From: CAYOHG01 sp964465125
GTDB taxonomy: Bacteria; Planctomycetota; Phycisphaerae; UBA1845; Fen-1342
Length of the DNA: 64,000 nucleotides
NCBI GenBank assembly: GCA_964465125.1
Contig: CAYXIO010000018.1
Coordinates: forward strand, 1 to 64,000
Reading direction: 5' to 3'
Shown: piece by piece, positions 24,829 through 32,807 of the stretch
Numbering within the stretch: position 1 is the stretch's first letter
How the letters are laid out: each line of letters opens with the position of its first letter
The notes under the pieces: generated by a model
Told to the model about the DNA's origin: nothing
The model's input: the letters and a program-made list of their open reading frames with translations, nothing else
Databases searched by the model: none
Made by a program: the position numbers and the translations under genes

Positions 24829-26028
24829 TCAAACCACGGCGCGCAGCTCGAGGTGAATCACGCCCTCCAGCGCGCGGATCGAGTCGAGCGCTTCCATGCT
24901 GGGGCGCTCGTCGAGCGCGACCGTGCACCACGCCGCCCGGGCCCCGCTGAAGACGCGCGTGGCGATTTCCTCGGCATTGATTCCGTCCGAGCGAATGACG
25001 TCCATGACGCTGGCCATGACGCCGACGGCATCGCGCAGCCGGAGCACGAGCTGCCAGGTCGCCGGGCTGCGCTCGACGAGGTTGACGCAGTTGACCACTT
25101 CGCCGGACACGAGGAACCGGCGGATCACGCGGATCGCCTCGAGTGCGATCGCTTCGCGGGCCTGAAGGGTCTGGTCCGAGCCGCGCAGGCTGGAGAGCAC
25201 GGTCGGCAGCGATTGCAGATCAGGCCGTGAAACGCTGCTCTCGACCGCGCTTTCGATGGTTTGAAAGTCGATGCCGACGCGCAAGCGCCGTTTCTCGATC
25301 GCCGACGAGAGCGCGGGGAGGTCGATGCGTCCCGGCGCGCCGATGAAGACCAGGCGTGAATCCTCGCGCGCGGCTTCGAGCAGCTCGGCGGTCAGGACCT
25401 GGCTGTCACCTTCGCGCGACGGGGCGTAGATGACGACGAAATCGCTGCGGCGCATCAGCTCGCGCGGGGAGGCGCAGACGGTGATGAAGGCGCGGTCGGA
25501 GCGTTCGGGCACGAGCGTTTGTGCCCAGACCAGGATCGACATGTCGAACGCGCGCGCCCGAGCCGCCAGCGCCACGCCCATCGGGCCGAGCCCGAGCAAG
25601 CCGAGGGTTCGTCCGGCCATCCCGAAGCCGACCGGAGCCGCCGCTGCGTCGCGCTTGGCGCCGCGCGCCGTCGCAGGGGCGTCGCTGTAGCCGCGGTCGA
25701 GCGCAATCAGCATGCCCAGCGCGTATTCCGCCACCGCGGTTGCGGCCCGATCCGGGCAGTTGCACACGAACACGCCTTGCGCGGACGCCTCCTCAATGGC
25801 GATGTTGATCGGGTCGGTTCCGGCCCGCACGATCATCTGGAGCTTTCGCGCGTCGTGAATCGTCTCTCCGGAGACGCGCAGCCGCCCGACGATCAGGATC
25901 GCCGCATCCCGGATCAGCTCACCCAGCCGGTCCGCCGAGCAATCCGGCACGTAGACCAGCTCGGCGCCGAGCGAGGTCAGGTCGCGCAGGGCGGATTCCG
26001 GAAACTCGCAGGCGACTACGACCTTCAT
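24829..26028 (-). CDS. D-3-phosphoglycerate dehydrogenase-like protein with degraded active site
   Basis: A 399-residue protein with the layout of SerA: a split substrate domain, a Rossmann domain with GLLGLGPMG (about 143-151) and a C-terminal ACT-like region (about 320-399, ending EGVIHLELRAVV). IVRAGTDPINI preserves the substrate-phosphate segment. However, the strand that carries the catalytic Arg in active enzymes (N-A-S-R-G) reads IGAPGR, and the catalytic His segment (TPHIGG-S) reads LSSLRGS. Both the Arg and the His therefore seem to be missing, and the enzyme is probably not a normal dehydrogenase. It may bind NAD or serine as a sensor. It is followed at 39 bp by accC upstream in the same transcriptional direction. 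Confidence is high for the fold and low for the role. Confidence 0.72.
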   Translation of the reverse strand: MKVVVACEFPESALRDLTSLGAELVYVPDCSADRLGELIRDAAILIVGRLRVSGETIHDARKLQMIVRAGTDPINIAIEEASAQGVFVCNCPDRAATAVAEYALGMLIALDRGYSDAPATARGAKRDAAAAPVGFGMAGRTLGLLGLGPMGVALAARARAFDMSILVWAQTLVPERSDRAFITVCASPRELMRRSDFVVIYAPSREGDSQVLTAELLEAAREDSRLVFIGAPGRIDLPALSSAIEKRRLRVGIDFQTIESAVESSVSRPDLQSLPTVLSSLRGSDQTLQAREAIALEAIRVIRRFLVSGEVVNCVNLVERSPATWQLVLRLRDAVGVMASVMDVIRSDGINAEEIATRVFSGARAAWCTVALDERPSMEALDSIRALEGVIHLELRAVV

Positions 26029-26067
26029 GATGCCTTCCGGTTGTCGCCTCTGTCGCGGGAGTGATCG

Positions 26068-27432
26068 TCAGCGTCCGCCGCCGCGATACCCCGGCGCGAA
26101 TGTGCGCTCGATGAACTTGGTGTCCACGTTACCCGAGATAAACTCCGCGTGCTCGAAGATCTTCTGATGCAGCGGAATCGTAGTCTTGATCGGGCGGATC
26201 ACGAACTCGCCCAGCGCTCGCCGCATCGCCGCCAGCGCGTCGCCGCGCGTCGGCCGGTGCACCAGCAGCTTCGCGATCATGGAGTCGTAATACGGGCTGA
26301 CGACGTAGCCGGCGTAGGCATGCGTATCCACCCGCACGCCCGGCCCGCCTGGCTGAATGTACTCCTGGATCGGCCCCGGGCACGGCCGGAAGTCGTCGTC
26401 CGGCGACTCCGCGTTGATGCGGCACTCGATCGCCGACCCCTGCTGGGAAACATCCTCCTGCTTCAGCTTGAGGGGCTCGCCGGCGGCGATCCGGATTTGC
26501 CACTGCACCAGGTCGATGCCGGTCACCAGCTCGGTGACCGGATGCTCCACCTGGATGCGGGCGTTGACTTCCATGAAATAGAAATTCTCCTGCTCGTCCA
26601 CCAGGAACTCGCAGGTTCCGGCGGCGGAATAGCCCGCCGCCTTCGCCAGCCTCACGGCTGCCGCGCACAGCTTCTGGCGCGTTTTCGCGCTGATGTGCGG
26701 CGAGGGGGATTCCTCGACCAGCTTCTGGTTTCGGCGTTGCAGCGAGCAGTCGCGCTCCCAGAGGTGGACGAGGTTTCCGCCGCGGTCTCCGAGCAACTGC
26801 ACTTCGACGTGGCGGGGCCGCTCGATCAGTTTTTCGAGGTAGAGCGTGCCGTCCTTGAAAGCGGCGTCGGCTTCGGCTCGGGCATTGCGAAAGCCGGTGT
26901 GCAGGGCGGCCTCGTTGTGGACGGGCCGCATGCCGCGCCCGCCCCCGCCGGCCGCGGCCTTGATCATGACGGGGTAGCCGATGCGGCCGGCGATGGCAAG
27001 CGCTTCCTCCTCGGTTTCGACCGCGCCGTTGCTGCCCGGAACCAGCGGAACCTTGGATTTCTGCGCCAGGCGCTTCGCCGCGACCTTGTTTCCGAGCAGT
27101 TCCATCGCCTCCGGGCTCGGCCCGATGAACTCGATCTTGCAGTCGCGGCACATGCGGGCGAAGGTCGCGTTCTCGGAGAGGAACCCGTAGCCAGGGTGGA
27201 TGGCTTCGACGTCGGCGATTTCCGCCGCCGAGATGATCGCCGCCGGGTTCAGGTACGACTGCGACGACGCGGCGCCGCCGATGCAGATGGCTTCATCGGC
27301 GAGGTTCAGGTAGGCGGCGTCGCGATCGGCCTTGCTGTAAACCGCGACGACCTTGACCCCCAGATCGCGGCAGGCGCGGATCACCCGCAACGCGATCTCA
27401 CCTCGATTGGCGATCAGGATGCGGCTGAACAT
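26068..27432 (-). CDS. accC: acetyl-CoA carboxylase biotin carboxylase subunit
   Basis: A 454-residue ATP-grasp enzyme that carboxylates biotin on AccB with ATP and bicarbonate, the first step of malonyl-CoA synthesis. It starts with the canonical MFSRILIANRGEIALRVIRACRDLG. Other signatures are HPGYGFLSENATFARMC, the glycine-rich AAGGGGRGMRPV, RHVEVQLLGD, ERDCSLQRRNQKLVEESPSP, FYFMEVNARIQVEHPVTE and ECRINAESP. Full length with all motifs intact. It lies 27 bp after accB and completes a pepQ-accB-accC operon. Confidence 0.97.
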   Translation of the reverse strand: MFSRILIANRGEIALRVIRACRDLGVKVVAVYSKADRDAAYLNLADEAICIGGAASSQSYLNPAAIISAAEIADVEAIHPGYGFLSENATFARMCRDCKIEFIGPSPEAMELLGNKVAAKRLAQKSKVPLVPGSNGAVETEEEALAIAGRIGYPVMIKAAAGGGGRGMRPVHNEAALHTGFRNARAEADAAFKDGTLYLEKLIERPRHVEVQLLGDRGGNLVHLWERDCSLQRRNQKLVEESPSPHISAKTRQKLCAAAVRLAKAAGYSAAGTCEFLVDEQENFYFMEVNARIQVEHPVTELVTGIDLVQWQIRIAAGEPLKLKQEDVSQQGSAIECRINAESPDDDFRPCPGPIQEYIQPGGPGVRVDTHAYAGYVVSPYYDSMIAKLLVHRPTRGDALAAMRRALGEFVIRPIKTTIPLHQKIFEHAEFISGNVDTKFIERTFAPGYRGGGR

Positions 27433-27459
27433 GCGGGTTGGCGATCCACGCGGGGGCGA

Positions 27460-27954
27460 TTAGTCCGGGACGAGGGCGAACAGCGGCTGGTCGAATTCGA
27501 CCGCCTGGCCGTTCTGGACGAGCGTGCGGATGACGCGCCCCGACACCTCGGCCTTGATTTCATTGAAGACCTTCATCGCCTCGATCAGGCAAACCACGCT
27601 GTCCCGGCCCACGTGGTCCCCGACCTTGAGGAACGCCGGAGAGTCCGGGTCCGGCGCGGCGTAGAACGTGCCCACCATGGGCGATCGGATCATCACTTCG
27701 TTGTTCCGCTCGACCGGGGGCGCCGCTGGCGAGGTGGAAGCGGCCGTGATCGAAGACGGCGCGGCCGCGTTCATCACGGCGTTCGGCGGCATCATCATCG
27801 AAACGCCGGAAGCGCGGTTCTCGCCACGCTTTAGAAGAATATGGGTGTCGCCTTCGCGAATCTCAATGCGATTGAGATCGTGTTCCACCATCATGGCGAC
27901 GAGCTGCTTGATTTGCTCGGTGTCCATCGAGTGCGTTTCCGAAAGAACCGGCAT
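27460..27954 (-). CDS. accB: acetyl-CoA carboxylase biotin carboxyl carrier protein
   Basis: A 164-residue carrier for biotin in acetyl-CoA carboxylase. The C-terminal biotinyl domain (about 85-164) contains VCLIEAMKVFNEI with the biotin-accepting Lys128, after the usual SPMVGTFYAAPDPDSPAF. The N-terminal helical part (DTEQIKQLVAMMVEHDLNRIEIREGDTHILLKR) and an Ala/Pro-rich linker are typical. The start may be 27954 or the internal ATG at 27927 (MDTEQIKQ); neither has a strong ribosome site. Immediately upstream of accC. Confidence 0.95.
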   Translation of the reverse strand: MPVLSETHSMDTEQIKQLVAMMVEHDLNRIEIREGDTHILLKRGENRASGVSMMMPPNAVMNAAAPSSITAASTSPAAPPVERNNEVMIRSPMVGTFYAAPDPDSPAFLKVGDHVGRDSVVCLIEAMKVFNEIKAEVSGRVIRTLVQNGQAVEFDQPLFALVPD

Positions 27955-27981
27955 CGCCGGTCGGGTCCGCAGGTGCCAAAC

Positions 27982-29112
27982 CTACCCGCAAGTGTGCGCC
28001 ATCGGCAGCGAGGACAGAACTTCGTGACCGGTTTCTGTCACGAGGATGTCGTCTTCCAAGCGAACGCCTCCCAGGCCGGGGAGGTAGATGCCGGGCTCGA
28101 TCGTGACGATCATCCCCGGCCGCAGGACTTCGTCGGACTTATTCCCAACCCGGGGCGATTCATGCACGTTCAGACCGATTCCATGCCCCAGAGCGTGCCC
28201 GAATTGGCGACCGTAGCCTGCTTTGGTGATAACTCCCCTGGCAACCGCGTCTACCGCGCCCGCCTTCACGCCGGGTCGAACCGCGTCTATCGCCCGGTCG
28301 TGTGCCTCCCGAACGACCTCGAATATGCCCTTGAGACGGGCCGCGATGCTACCTATCCACACCATGCGGGTCAAGTCGCTGACGTACCACCCCACCCGCG
28401 CGCCCCAGTCGATCAGCAGCCCTTCGCCGTCCGCGAGTACGGCGTCGGCAGGCTCGTAGTGCGGCAGCGATGCATTCGCCCCTGTCGCGACGATCGGCGC
28501 GAAGCTGCTGCCTTGCGCCCCGTGCTCCTGGAGCAGGAATTCGAGCCGGGCCGCGACCTGCCGCTCGGTCATGCCCGGGCGAAGCTCCTTGAGCAGCGCA
28601 ATATACGCGTCTTCCGCCACTTGGATTGCCTTGCGAATCGCCGCGATCTCCTGCTCGTCCTTGCAGATGCGCAGGTCGCTGATCCGTCCGTCGGCAGCGA
28701 CCAGCTTCGCGGGTGAGATGAGCTTTCGCAGCGCGCTGAACGTGAAGACGTCGATTTGGCGCGAGTCGAAGCCGACCCGGGCGAGCTTCAGTCGCTTGAT
28801 CTCCTTCGCGGTGGTCTCCGGGCCACGCTTCTTGCGCAAGACCTTGCGGGCCCAGGGCGCCTCGCGATCGGCCGCTTCATCGAATCGGCTGTCTGTCAGG
28901 AGCAAGGTCTGGCGCGCGGTGACGAGGGTCAGCCCATCCTCGCCGGTGAACCCGGTCAGCCAGATCTGGTCGGTGCGGGGAATGACGAGGTAGCCGTCGA
29001 GCTTTCGGCGCGCCATTTCCGCCCGCATGCGCTCGATTCGGTCGTTGAACGGCGCGGGCGGCGTGTTTGAAGCGCGGGAACCGGAAGCACCCCGAACGCC
29101 CTTAGGACTCAT
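27982..29112 (-). CDS. Xaa-Pro aminopeptidase / proline dipeptidase (M24B)
   Basis: A 376-residue dimetal peptidase cleaving X-Pro bonds. The N-terminal creatinase-like domain (DRIERMRAEMARRKLDGYLVIPRTDQIWLTGFTGEDGLTL) is followed by the pita-bread catalytic domain. Metal ligands are in GLLIDWGARVGWYVSDLTRMVW (two Asp), GHALGHGIGLNVHESP (His), VTIEPGIYL (Glu) and VRLEDDILV (Glu). The ATG at 29112 has GGGAGAGG upstream; an in-frame extension to 29232 is Arg/Ala-rich and unlikely to be translated. It is the first gene of a pepQ-accB-accC unit, an order seen in many bacteria. Confidence 0.93.
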   Translation of the reverse strand: MSPKGVRGASGSRASNTPPAPFNDRIERMRAEMARRKLDGYLVIPRTDQIWLTGFTGEDGLTLVTARQTLLLTDSRFDEAADREAPWARKVLRKKRGPETTAKEIKRLKLARVGFDSRQIDVFTFSALRKLISPAKLVAADGRISDLRICKDEQEIAAIRKAIQVAEDAYIALLKELRPGMTERQVAARLEFLLQEHGAQGSSFAPIVATGANASLPHYEPADAVLADGEGLLIDWGARVGWYVSDLTRMVWIGSIAARLKGIFEVVREAHDRAIDAVRPGVKAGAVDAVARGVITKAGYGRQFGHALGHGIGLNVHESPRVGNKSDEVLRPGMIVTIEPGIYLPGLGGVRLEDDILVTETGHEVLSSLPMAHTCG

Positions 29113-29185
29113 GCGCACCTCTCCCGCTGGCGACCTTGAAGCGGACGGTAGCACAGAGGTGGCGCGAGGGCCAGCGCGGCGGGCT

Positions 29186-30706
29186 TCAAGGGCCGGAGTC
29201 GCTCTCATCCTCGGGGCCGCCGCCGTAGCCAAGCGCTCGCAGACGCCGGACTTCCGCGGGGGTCAGGGGTGCGGCGCGACTTTCCGCGGCGAGGCGGGCG
29301 TGCGCTTCGTTTGCGGCGATCTGCTTTTCGAGCAGGGTTCGCAGGCTCAGGGCGCGGTCGGGCTCGGCCTGGGCGAGATCGGTGGTCTCCATCGGGTCGT
29401 CGCGCAGATAGAACAACTCGCCGGTCGGGTGCTTCCGCGAGACCAGCAGCTTCCAGTCGCCCTGCACGATGGCGCGCTGCACGGTGTCCTGCTTGACCGC
29501 TTCGGAGAACGCGACGCGCTCGTCGGCTCCGGCCGCGTCAGCGAGGATTGTCGCTAGCGATTTCGCCTGGAGACCCGCCGGCGGGTCGATTTCCAACAAC
29601 TCCAGCAAGGTGGGCATCAGGTCGAACAGCCGCACAACGGTCGAGACCCTGCGTCCGCTCGGCAGGTGGCCCGGCCAGCGCAGCATGATCGGCACGTGCA
29701 ACTGATTCTGGTGCGCGCTCAAACCGTGCGTCCAGACGCGATGTTCGCCGAGCGCCTCGCCGTGATCGGCCGTGAAAACGACCAGCGTGTCCCGCCAAAG
29801 TCCCAAGGCATCAAGCCGCGCACGCAGGTCGGCCAGCCAGGCGTCCATCTCGCGGACGCAGCCGGCATAGAGGCATTGGTAGTATTCGGCGTACTGCCCG
29901 TTCTGCTCGTGCAGGGGGTCGCGCGCGTAGAGCTGACGCGTCTTGCTGAAGTAACCGGGGTGTCCGAGAAGCTCCTCGCGCGTGAGCAGCCGCTTGCCGG
30001 TCTGCGCGTCGAGCGCCAGGAGCTGCGAAGCCAGCGCCTCCGGACGCACGCGGTAGGGTGCGTGCACGTCCATGTAGTGCAGATACAGAAAGAACGGCCG
30101 CTTTGGATCGCGTTGGCGCAGCCATTCCTCGGCGGCCTGGTTGACCACGCCGCCGGGTGTCGTGTTCGCCGCGAAGCTGCTGTCGAAGTGCTCGAAGCCC
30201 TGTCCGAATCCGTTGCGCTCGACGATAAAGGGGTTAGCCGAGCAGGCGGCGGTGGCGTAGCCCGCCCTTTGCAGCGCCTCCGCGAGCGTGTCGAACGCCG
30301 GCGCCAGCGTGCTGACGCCGGCGAATTCGTCCCGGGTCTGGCCCCGCGCGCCGCCCAGCTCGTATTGCGTGGCCGCATGAACGTTCGGATATACCCCGGT
30401 GAAGAGCGACGCAACGGAGGGCAACGTCCATGGCGCCTGCGACTGCGCGCGCTCGAACACAACCCCCTCTGCGGCCAACGCGTCCACGGTCGGCGTCGCC
30501 GCCGCGGTCCCGCCATAGGTGCCCAAGTGGTCGGCGCGCAGGGTGTCAACCAGAATGAAGACGATGTTGGGGCGCGGCGCTTCGACCGAGCGCTGGGATG
30601 AAGCTACGGGGCGCTGGACTTCGGCAGGCTGGGAGGGTTCGTCGGGACGGCACGCGCAGACATCGAGCAGGAGCAGCGTGAGAAAAACGCATTCGACGCG
30701 GCGCAT
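29186..30706 (-). CDS. lipoprotein sulfatase-like enzyme (alkaline phosphatase superfamily)
   Basis: A 506-residue protein. A lipoprotein signal ends near Cys19 (LLLLDVCAC). The catalytic fold runs from NIVFILVDTLRADHLGTYGG through YLHYMDVHAPY, VVFTADHGEALGEH and LRWPGHLPSG to a C-terminal subdomain (AIVQGDWKLLVSRKHPTGELFYL). The nucleophile segment reads APWTLPSVASLFTG, with Thr94 in place of the Cys or Ser of formylglycine sulfatases, as in the protein at 12126-14306. The chemistry may therefore not be sulfate-ester hydrolysis. The ATG at 30706 is preferred because it begins the lipoprotein signal; an upstream in-frame start at 30757 exists. Substrate unknown. Confidence 0.82.
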   Translation of the reverse strand: MRRVECVFLTLLLLDVCACRPDEPSQPAEVQRPVASSQRSVEAPRPNIVFILVDTLRADHLGTYGGTAAATPTVDALAAEGVVFERAQSQAPWTLPSVASLFTGVYPNVHAATQYELGGARGQTRDEFAGVSTLAPAFDTLAEALQRAGYATAACSANPFIVERNGFGQGFEHFDSSFAANTTPGGVVNQAAEEWLRQRDPKRPFFLYLHYMDVHAPYRVRPEALASQLLALDAQTGKRLLTREELLGHPGYFSKTRQLYARDPLHEQNGQYAEYYQCLYAGCVREMDAWLADLRARLDALGLWRDTLVVFTADHGEALGEHRVWTHGLSAHQNQLHVPIMLRWPGHLPSGRRVSTVVRLFDLMPTLLELLEIDPPAGLQAKSLATILADAAGADERVAFSEAVKQDTVQRAIVQGDWKLLVSRKHPTGELFYLRDDPMETTDLAQAEPDRALSLRTLLEKQIAANEAHARLAAESRAAPLTPAEVRRLRALGYGGGPEDESDSGP

Positions 30707-30802
30707 CGGGAATACGCCGCCGTTGATCGTTCGTCGAAAGCCGTGCGTCGTGTCCACCGGCCTGATTCTACACTCCGGCGCGGCCGACGTGCGATGTGAG
30801 CG

Positions 30803-30831
30803 TTGACGCGCGACGGCCCGGCGGCGATAGT
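30803..30831 (+). promoter_or_regulatory. promoter for the small lipoprotein gene
   Basis: TTGACG (30803-30808), a 17-bp spacer and GATAGT (30826-30831). The -35 matches 5 of 6 and the -10 matches 4 of 6 consensus bases. The expected start site is about 40 bp before the GTG start codon. Confidence 0.5.
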
Positions 30832-30876
30832 CTGCGCGGTTTGGGATTCGCCCGGAGTGATCAACGGAGAACGCCC

Positions 30877-31062
30877 GTGAATCGGTGGATGAACCGCGCC
30901 GCGCTGACTCGACTGCTGTGCTGGACCGCCGCCCTGACCGCCGGCGGAATGCTGCTTCAGACCACCGGCTGCACCGACGTGGCGATCGGGCTGACCACGG
31001 CGGCCAGCCTCGTCACCGCAGGCGGCGTCGTCTACATCGTCTCGAGAGTTCTCAGCAACTAG
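30877..31062 (+). CDS. small lipoprotein-like membrane protein
   Basis: A 61-residue protein starting at GTG 30877, with GGAGA eight bases upstream. The leader RAALTRLLCWTAALTAGGMLLQTTGC is lipoprotein-like, with Cys at the end of a hydrophobic stretch although TTG before Cys is not an ideal lipobox. A second hydrophobic helix follows (VAIGLTTAASLVTAGGVVYIVSRVL). Small proteins with a LQTTGC-type motif are frequent in planctomycetes as I recall them; their role is unknown. It has its own promoter and is followed 87 bp later by the isomerase gene. Confidence 0.65.
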   Translation: MNRWMNRAALTRLLCWTAALTAGGMLLQTTGCTDVAIGLTTAASLVTAGGVVYIVSRVLSN

Positions 31063-31149
31063 CGCCCGGCGGCGGCGGCTTCCTGACGGGCGCGGCTCTG
31101 ATCGCGCACGCTGCGATCGGGCCGCGCCCGCCCGAGCGAGGAGACGACC

Positions 31150-31914
31150 GTGCTGCGCTGCCCGCTGGCCTGCCGCATCAGCAGCTACGAGCCGTTCGAG
31201 TCCGATGCCTACGCGCATCTGGCCTCCCTCGGCGCGCGCTGCGTCGAGATTCTCGTTCCGGCGCAGGATCAGATCGAACCGACCCGAGCCGCGCTGGCGT
31301 CGCACGGCCTGCGGGTCACCACCATGCACGGCCCGTGCGACGTTTCCCGGCCCGACCTGGCCGCGCAGATCGAAGCGCAGATGCCCGCCTTCAACGCGCT
31401 GGGTTGCTCGATCTTCTTCGCCGCCGCCCAGGCCAAGGATACGCCGCTGCCGGTCGTCTACGAGCGGCTGCGCGCAGCGGGCGACGCGGCCGCGAAGCAC
31501 GGCGTCACGATCGCGCTGGAGACGCATCCCGACCTCGTTACGAATGGCGACGTCGCGCTCCAGACGCTTCGCGGCGTGAACCACCTGAACGTGCGGATCA
31601 ACTTCGACACGGCCAATGTGCATTTCTACAACCACAACGTCGACACGGTCGCCGAGCTGCGAAAAGTGATCGGCCAGGTCGCCTCGATCCACCTCAAGGA
31701 CACGGACTGCGGCTATCGGCACTGGCACTTCCCCGCCCTGGGGCGCGGCGCCGTGCCGTTTGCGGCGGTGCTCAAGCTGCTGGACGATTCCGCGTTCTCC
31801 GGGCCGCTGACGATCGAGATCGAGGGCATCGAAGGCGAGTCCAGGACACGCGAGCTGGTGCTCGGGCGCGTCAAGGAATCGGTGGACTTTCTGCGTCGTC
31901 TCGGCGTAGGCTGA
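31150..31914 (+). CDS. sugar phosphate isomerase/epimerase family protein (TIM barrel)
   Basis: A 254-residue xylose-isomerase-like TIM-barrel protein. Metal-binding and barrel motifs include VEILVPAQDQI, GVTIALETHPDLVTNG (Glu), RINFDTANVHFYN (Asp), VASIHLKDTD (His), and a terminal TIEIEGIEG (Glu), matching the E-D-H-E dimetal pattern of AP-endonuclease-family sugar isomerases. The GTG start at 31150 has GAGGAG upstream. The substrate (hexulose, inositol-like sugar or hydroxypyruvate) cannot be decided. It could work with a Gfo/Idh/MocA oxidoreductase such as the one at the left edge, a common pairing. Confidence 0.85.
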   Translation: MLRCPLACRISSYEPFESDAYAHLASLGARCVEILVPAQDQIEPTRAALASHGLRVTTMHGPCDVSRPDLAAQIEAQMPAFNALGCSIFFAAAQAKDTPLPVVYERLRAAGDAAAKHGVTIALETHPDLVTNGDVALQTLRGVNHLNVRINFDTANVHFYNHNVDTVAELRKVIGQVASIHLKDTDCGYRHWHFPALGRGAVPFAAVLKLLDDSAFSGPLTIEIEGIEGESRTRELVLGRVKESVDFLRRLGVG

Positions 31915-31974
31915 GCAGGGCAGACTTCCGCAGGGGTGCGCCCGATCGGAGGTTTGCCGCGGGCGGCGCAGCGC

Positions 31975-32682
31975 ATGCCGTATGGCAACATGAGTCTTGA
32001 CGAGCTCGCGCGGCACCTGGGTCAGGATGCGCGCGAATTGCGCCGCATGGCCGAGCGCGGGACGCTGCCGGGGCAGATGGTCGGCGGGGAGTGGCGCTTC
32101 AACCGCGCGCAGCTACTCGATTGGCTGCAACGCGAGATGCACGGTCTGAGCGAACCGGTGCTTCATCGGCTCGAACGCGCGATGTCCGAGGGCAGCCGCG
32201 ACGCGATCTTCGGCGCGCTGCTGGCGGCGGAGGCGGTCGACATGAACCTCGCGGCGCGTTCGCGCGCTTCGGTGCTGCGCGAGATCGTGCGCCTCGCCGA
32301 GCGGACCGGGCTGGTCTACGACGCGCCCGCGATCGTCGAAGCGCTGGAAGAACGCGAGACGCTCTGCTCGACCGGTCTGCCCGGGGGCTTCGCCTTCCCG
32401 CACCCGCGCCGGCCGCTGCCTTACGCGACCGCCGAGCCGTTGCTGTGCCTGGCGCGCGTGCCCGGGGGGATTCCGTTCGCAGCCCCGGACGGGCGCCTGA
32501 CCCACCTGTTCGTGCTGATCTGCGCTCACGAGGAGCGCCAACACCTGCAAGCGCTGGCCCGGCTCGCGCTCATGTTCTCGACCGACCTGCCCACCCGGCT
32601 GGCGGCGCTGGACGACCCGGCCGAGGCGCTGGCCGACGTCCTCCGCACCGAGCGCGAGCTGCTGGCGCGGAAATCAGGCTGA
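31975..32682 (+). CDS. DNA-binding helix-turn-helix domain fused to a PTS EIIA (fructose/nitrogen type) domain
   Basis: A 235-residue fusion. Residues about 5-55 form an excisionase/MerR-like HTH (MSLDELARHLGQDARELRRMAERGTLPGQMVGGEWRFNRAQLLDWL). Residues about 90-230 form an EIIA type 2 domain with phospho-accepting His143 in GGFAFPHPRRPLPY, followed by EPLLCLARVPGGIPFAAPDGRLTHLFVLICAHEERQHLQALARLALMF. This combination suggests a regulator whose DNA binding or partner binding depends on phosphorylation by HPr/EI, like EIIA-Ntr systems, rather than sugar transport. No EIIB/EIIC, HPr or EI gene is nearby. The start is uncertain: ATG 31975 is used, and GTG 31936 is in frame. Confidence 0.82.
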   Translation: MPYGNMSLDELARHLGQDARELRRMAERGTLPGQMVGGEWRFNRAQLLDWLQREMHGLSEPVLHRLERAMSEGSRDAIFGALLAAEAVDMNLAARSRASVLREIVRLAERTGLVYDAPAIVEALEERETLCSTGLPGGFAFPHPRRPLPYATAEPLLCLARVPGGIPFAAPDGRLTHLFVLICAHEERQHLQALARLALMFSTDLPTRLAALDDPAEALADVLRTERELLARKSG

Positions 32683-32807
32683 GCGGCGAAGCTGCGCTGC
32701 GACGACCGTACCGGACAAGTCAGGAGTATTCCGGGCGCGGGCGACGGCCCAGGGGGGTATCGTGGTCGGCCACGGGGGGCCGACGCTGCCGAATCAGCGA
32801 ACACGGC

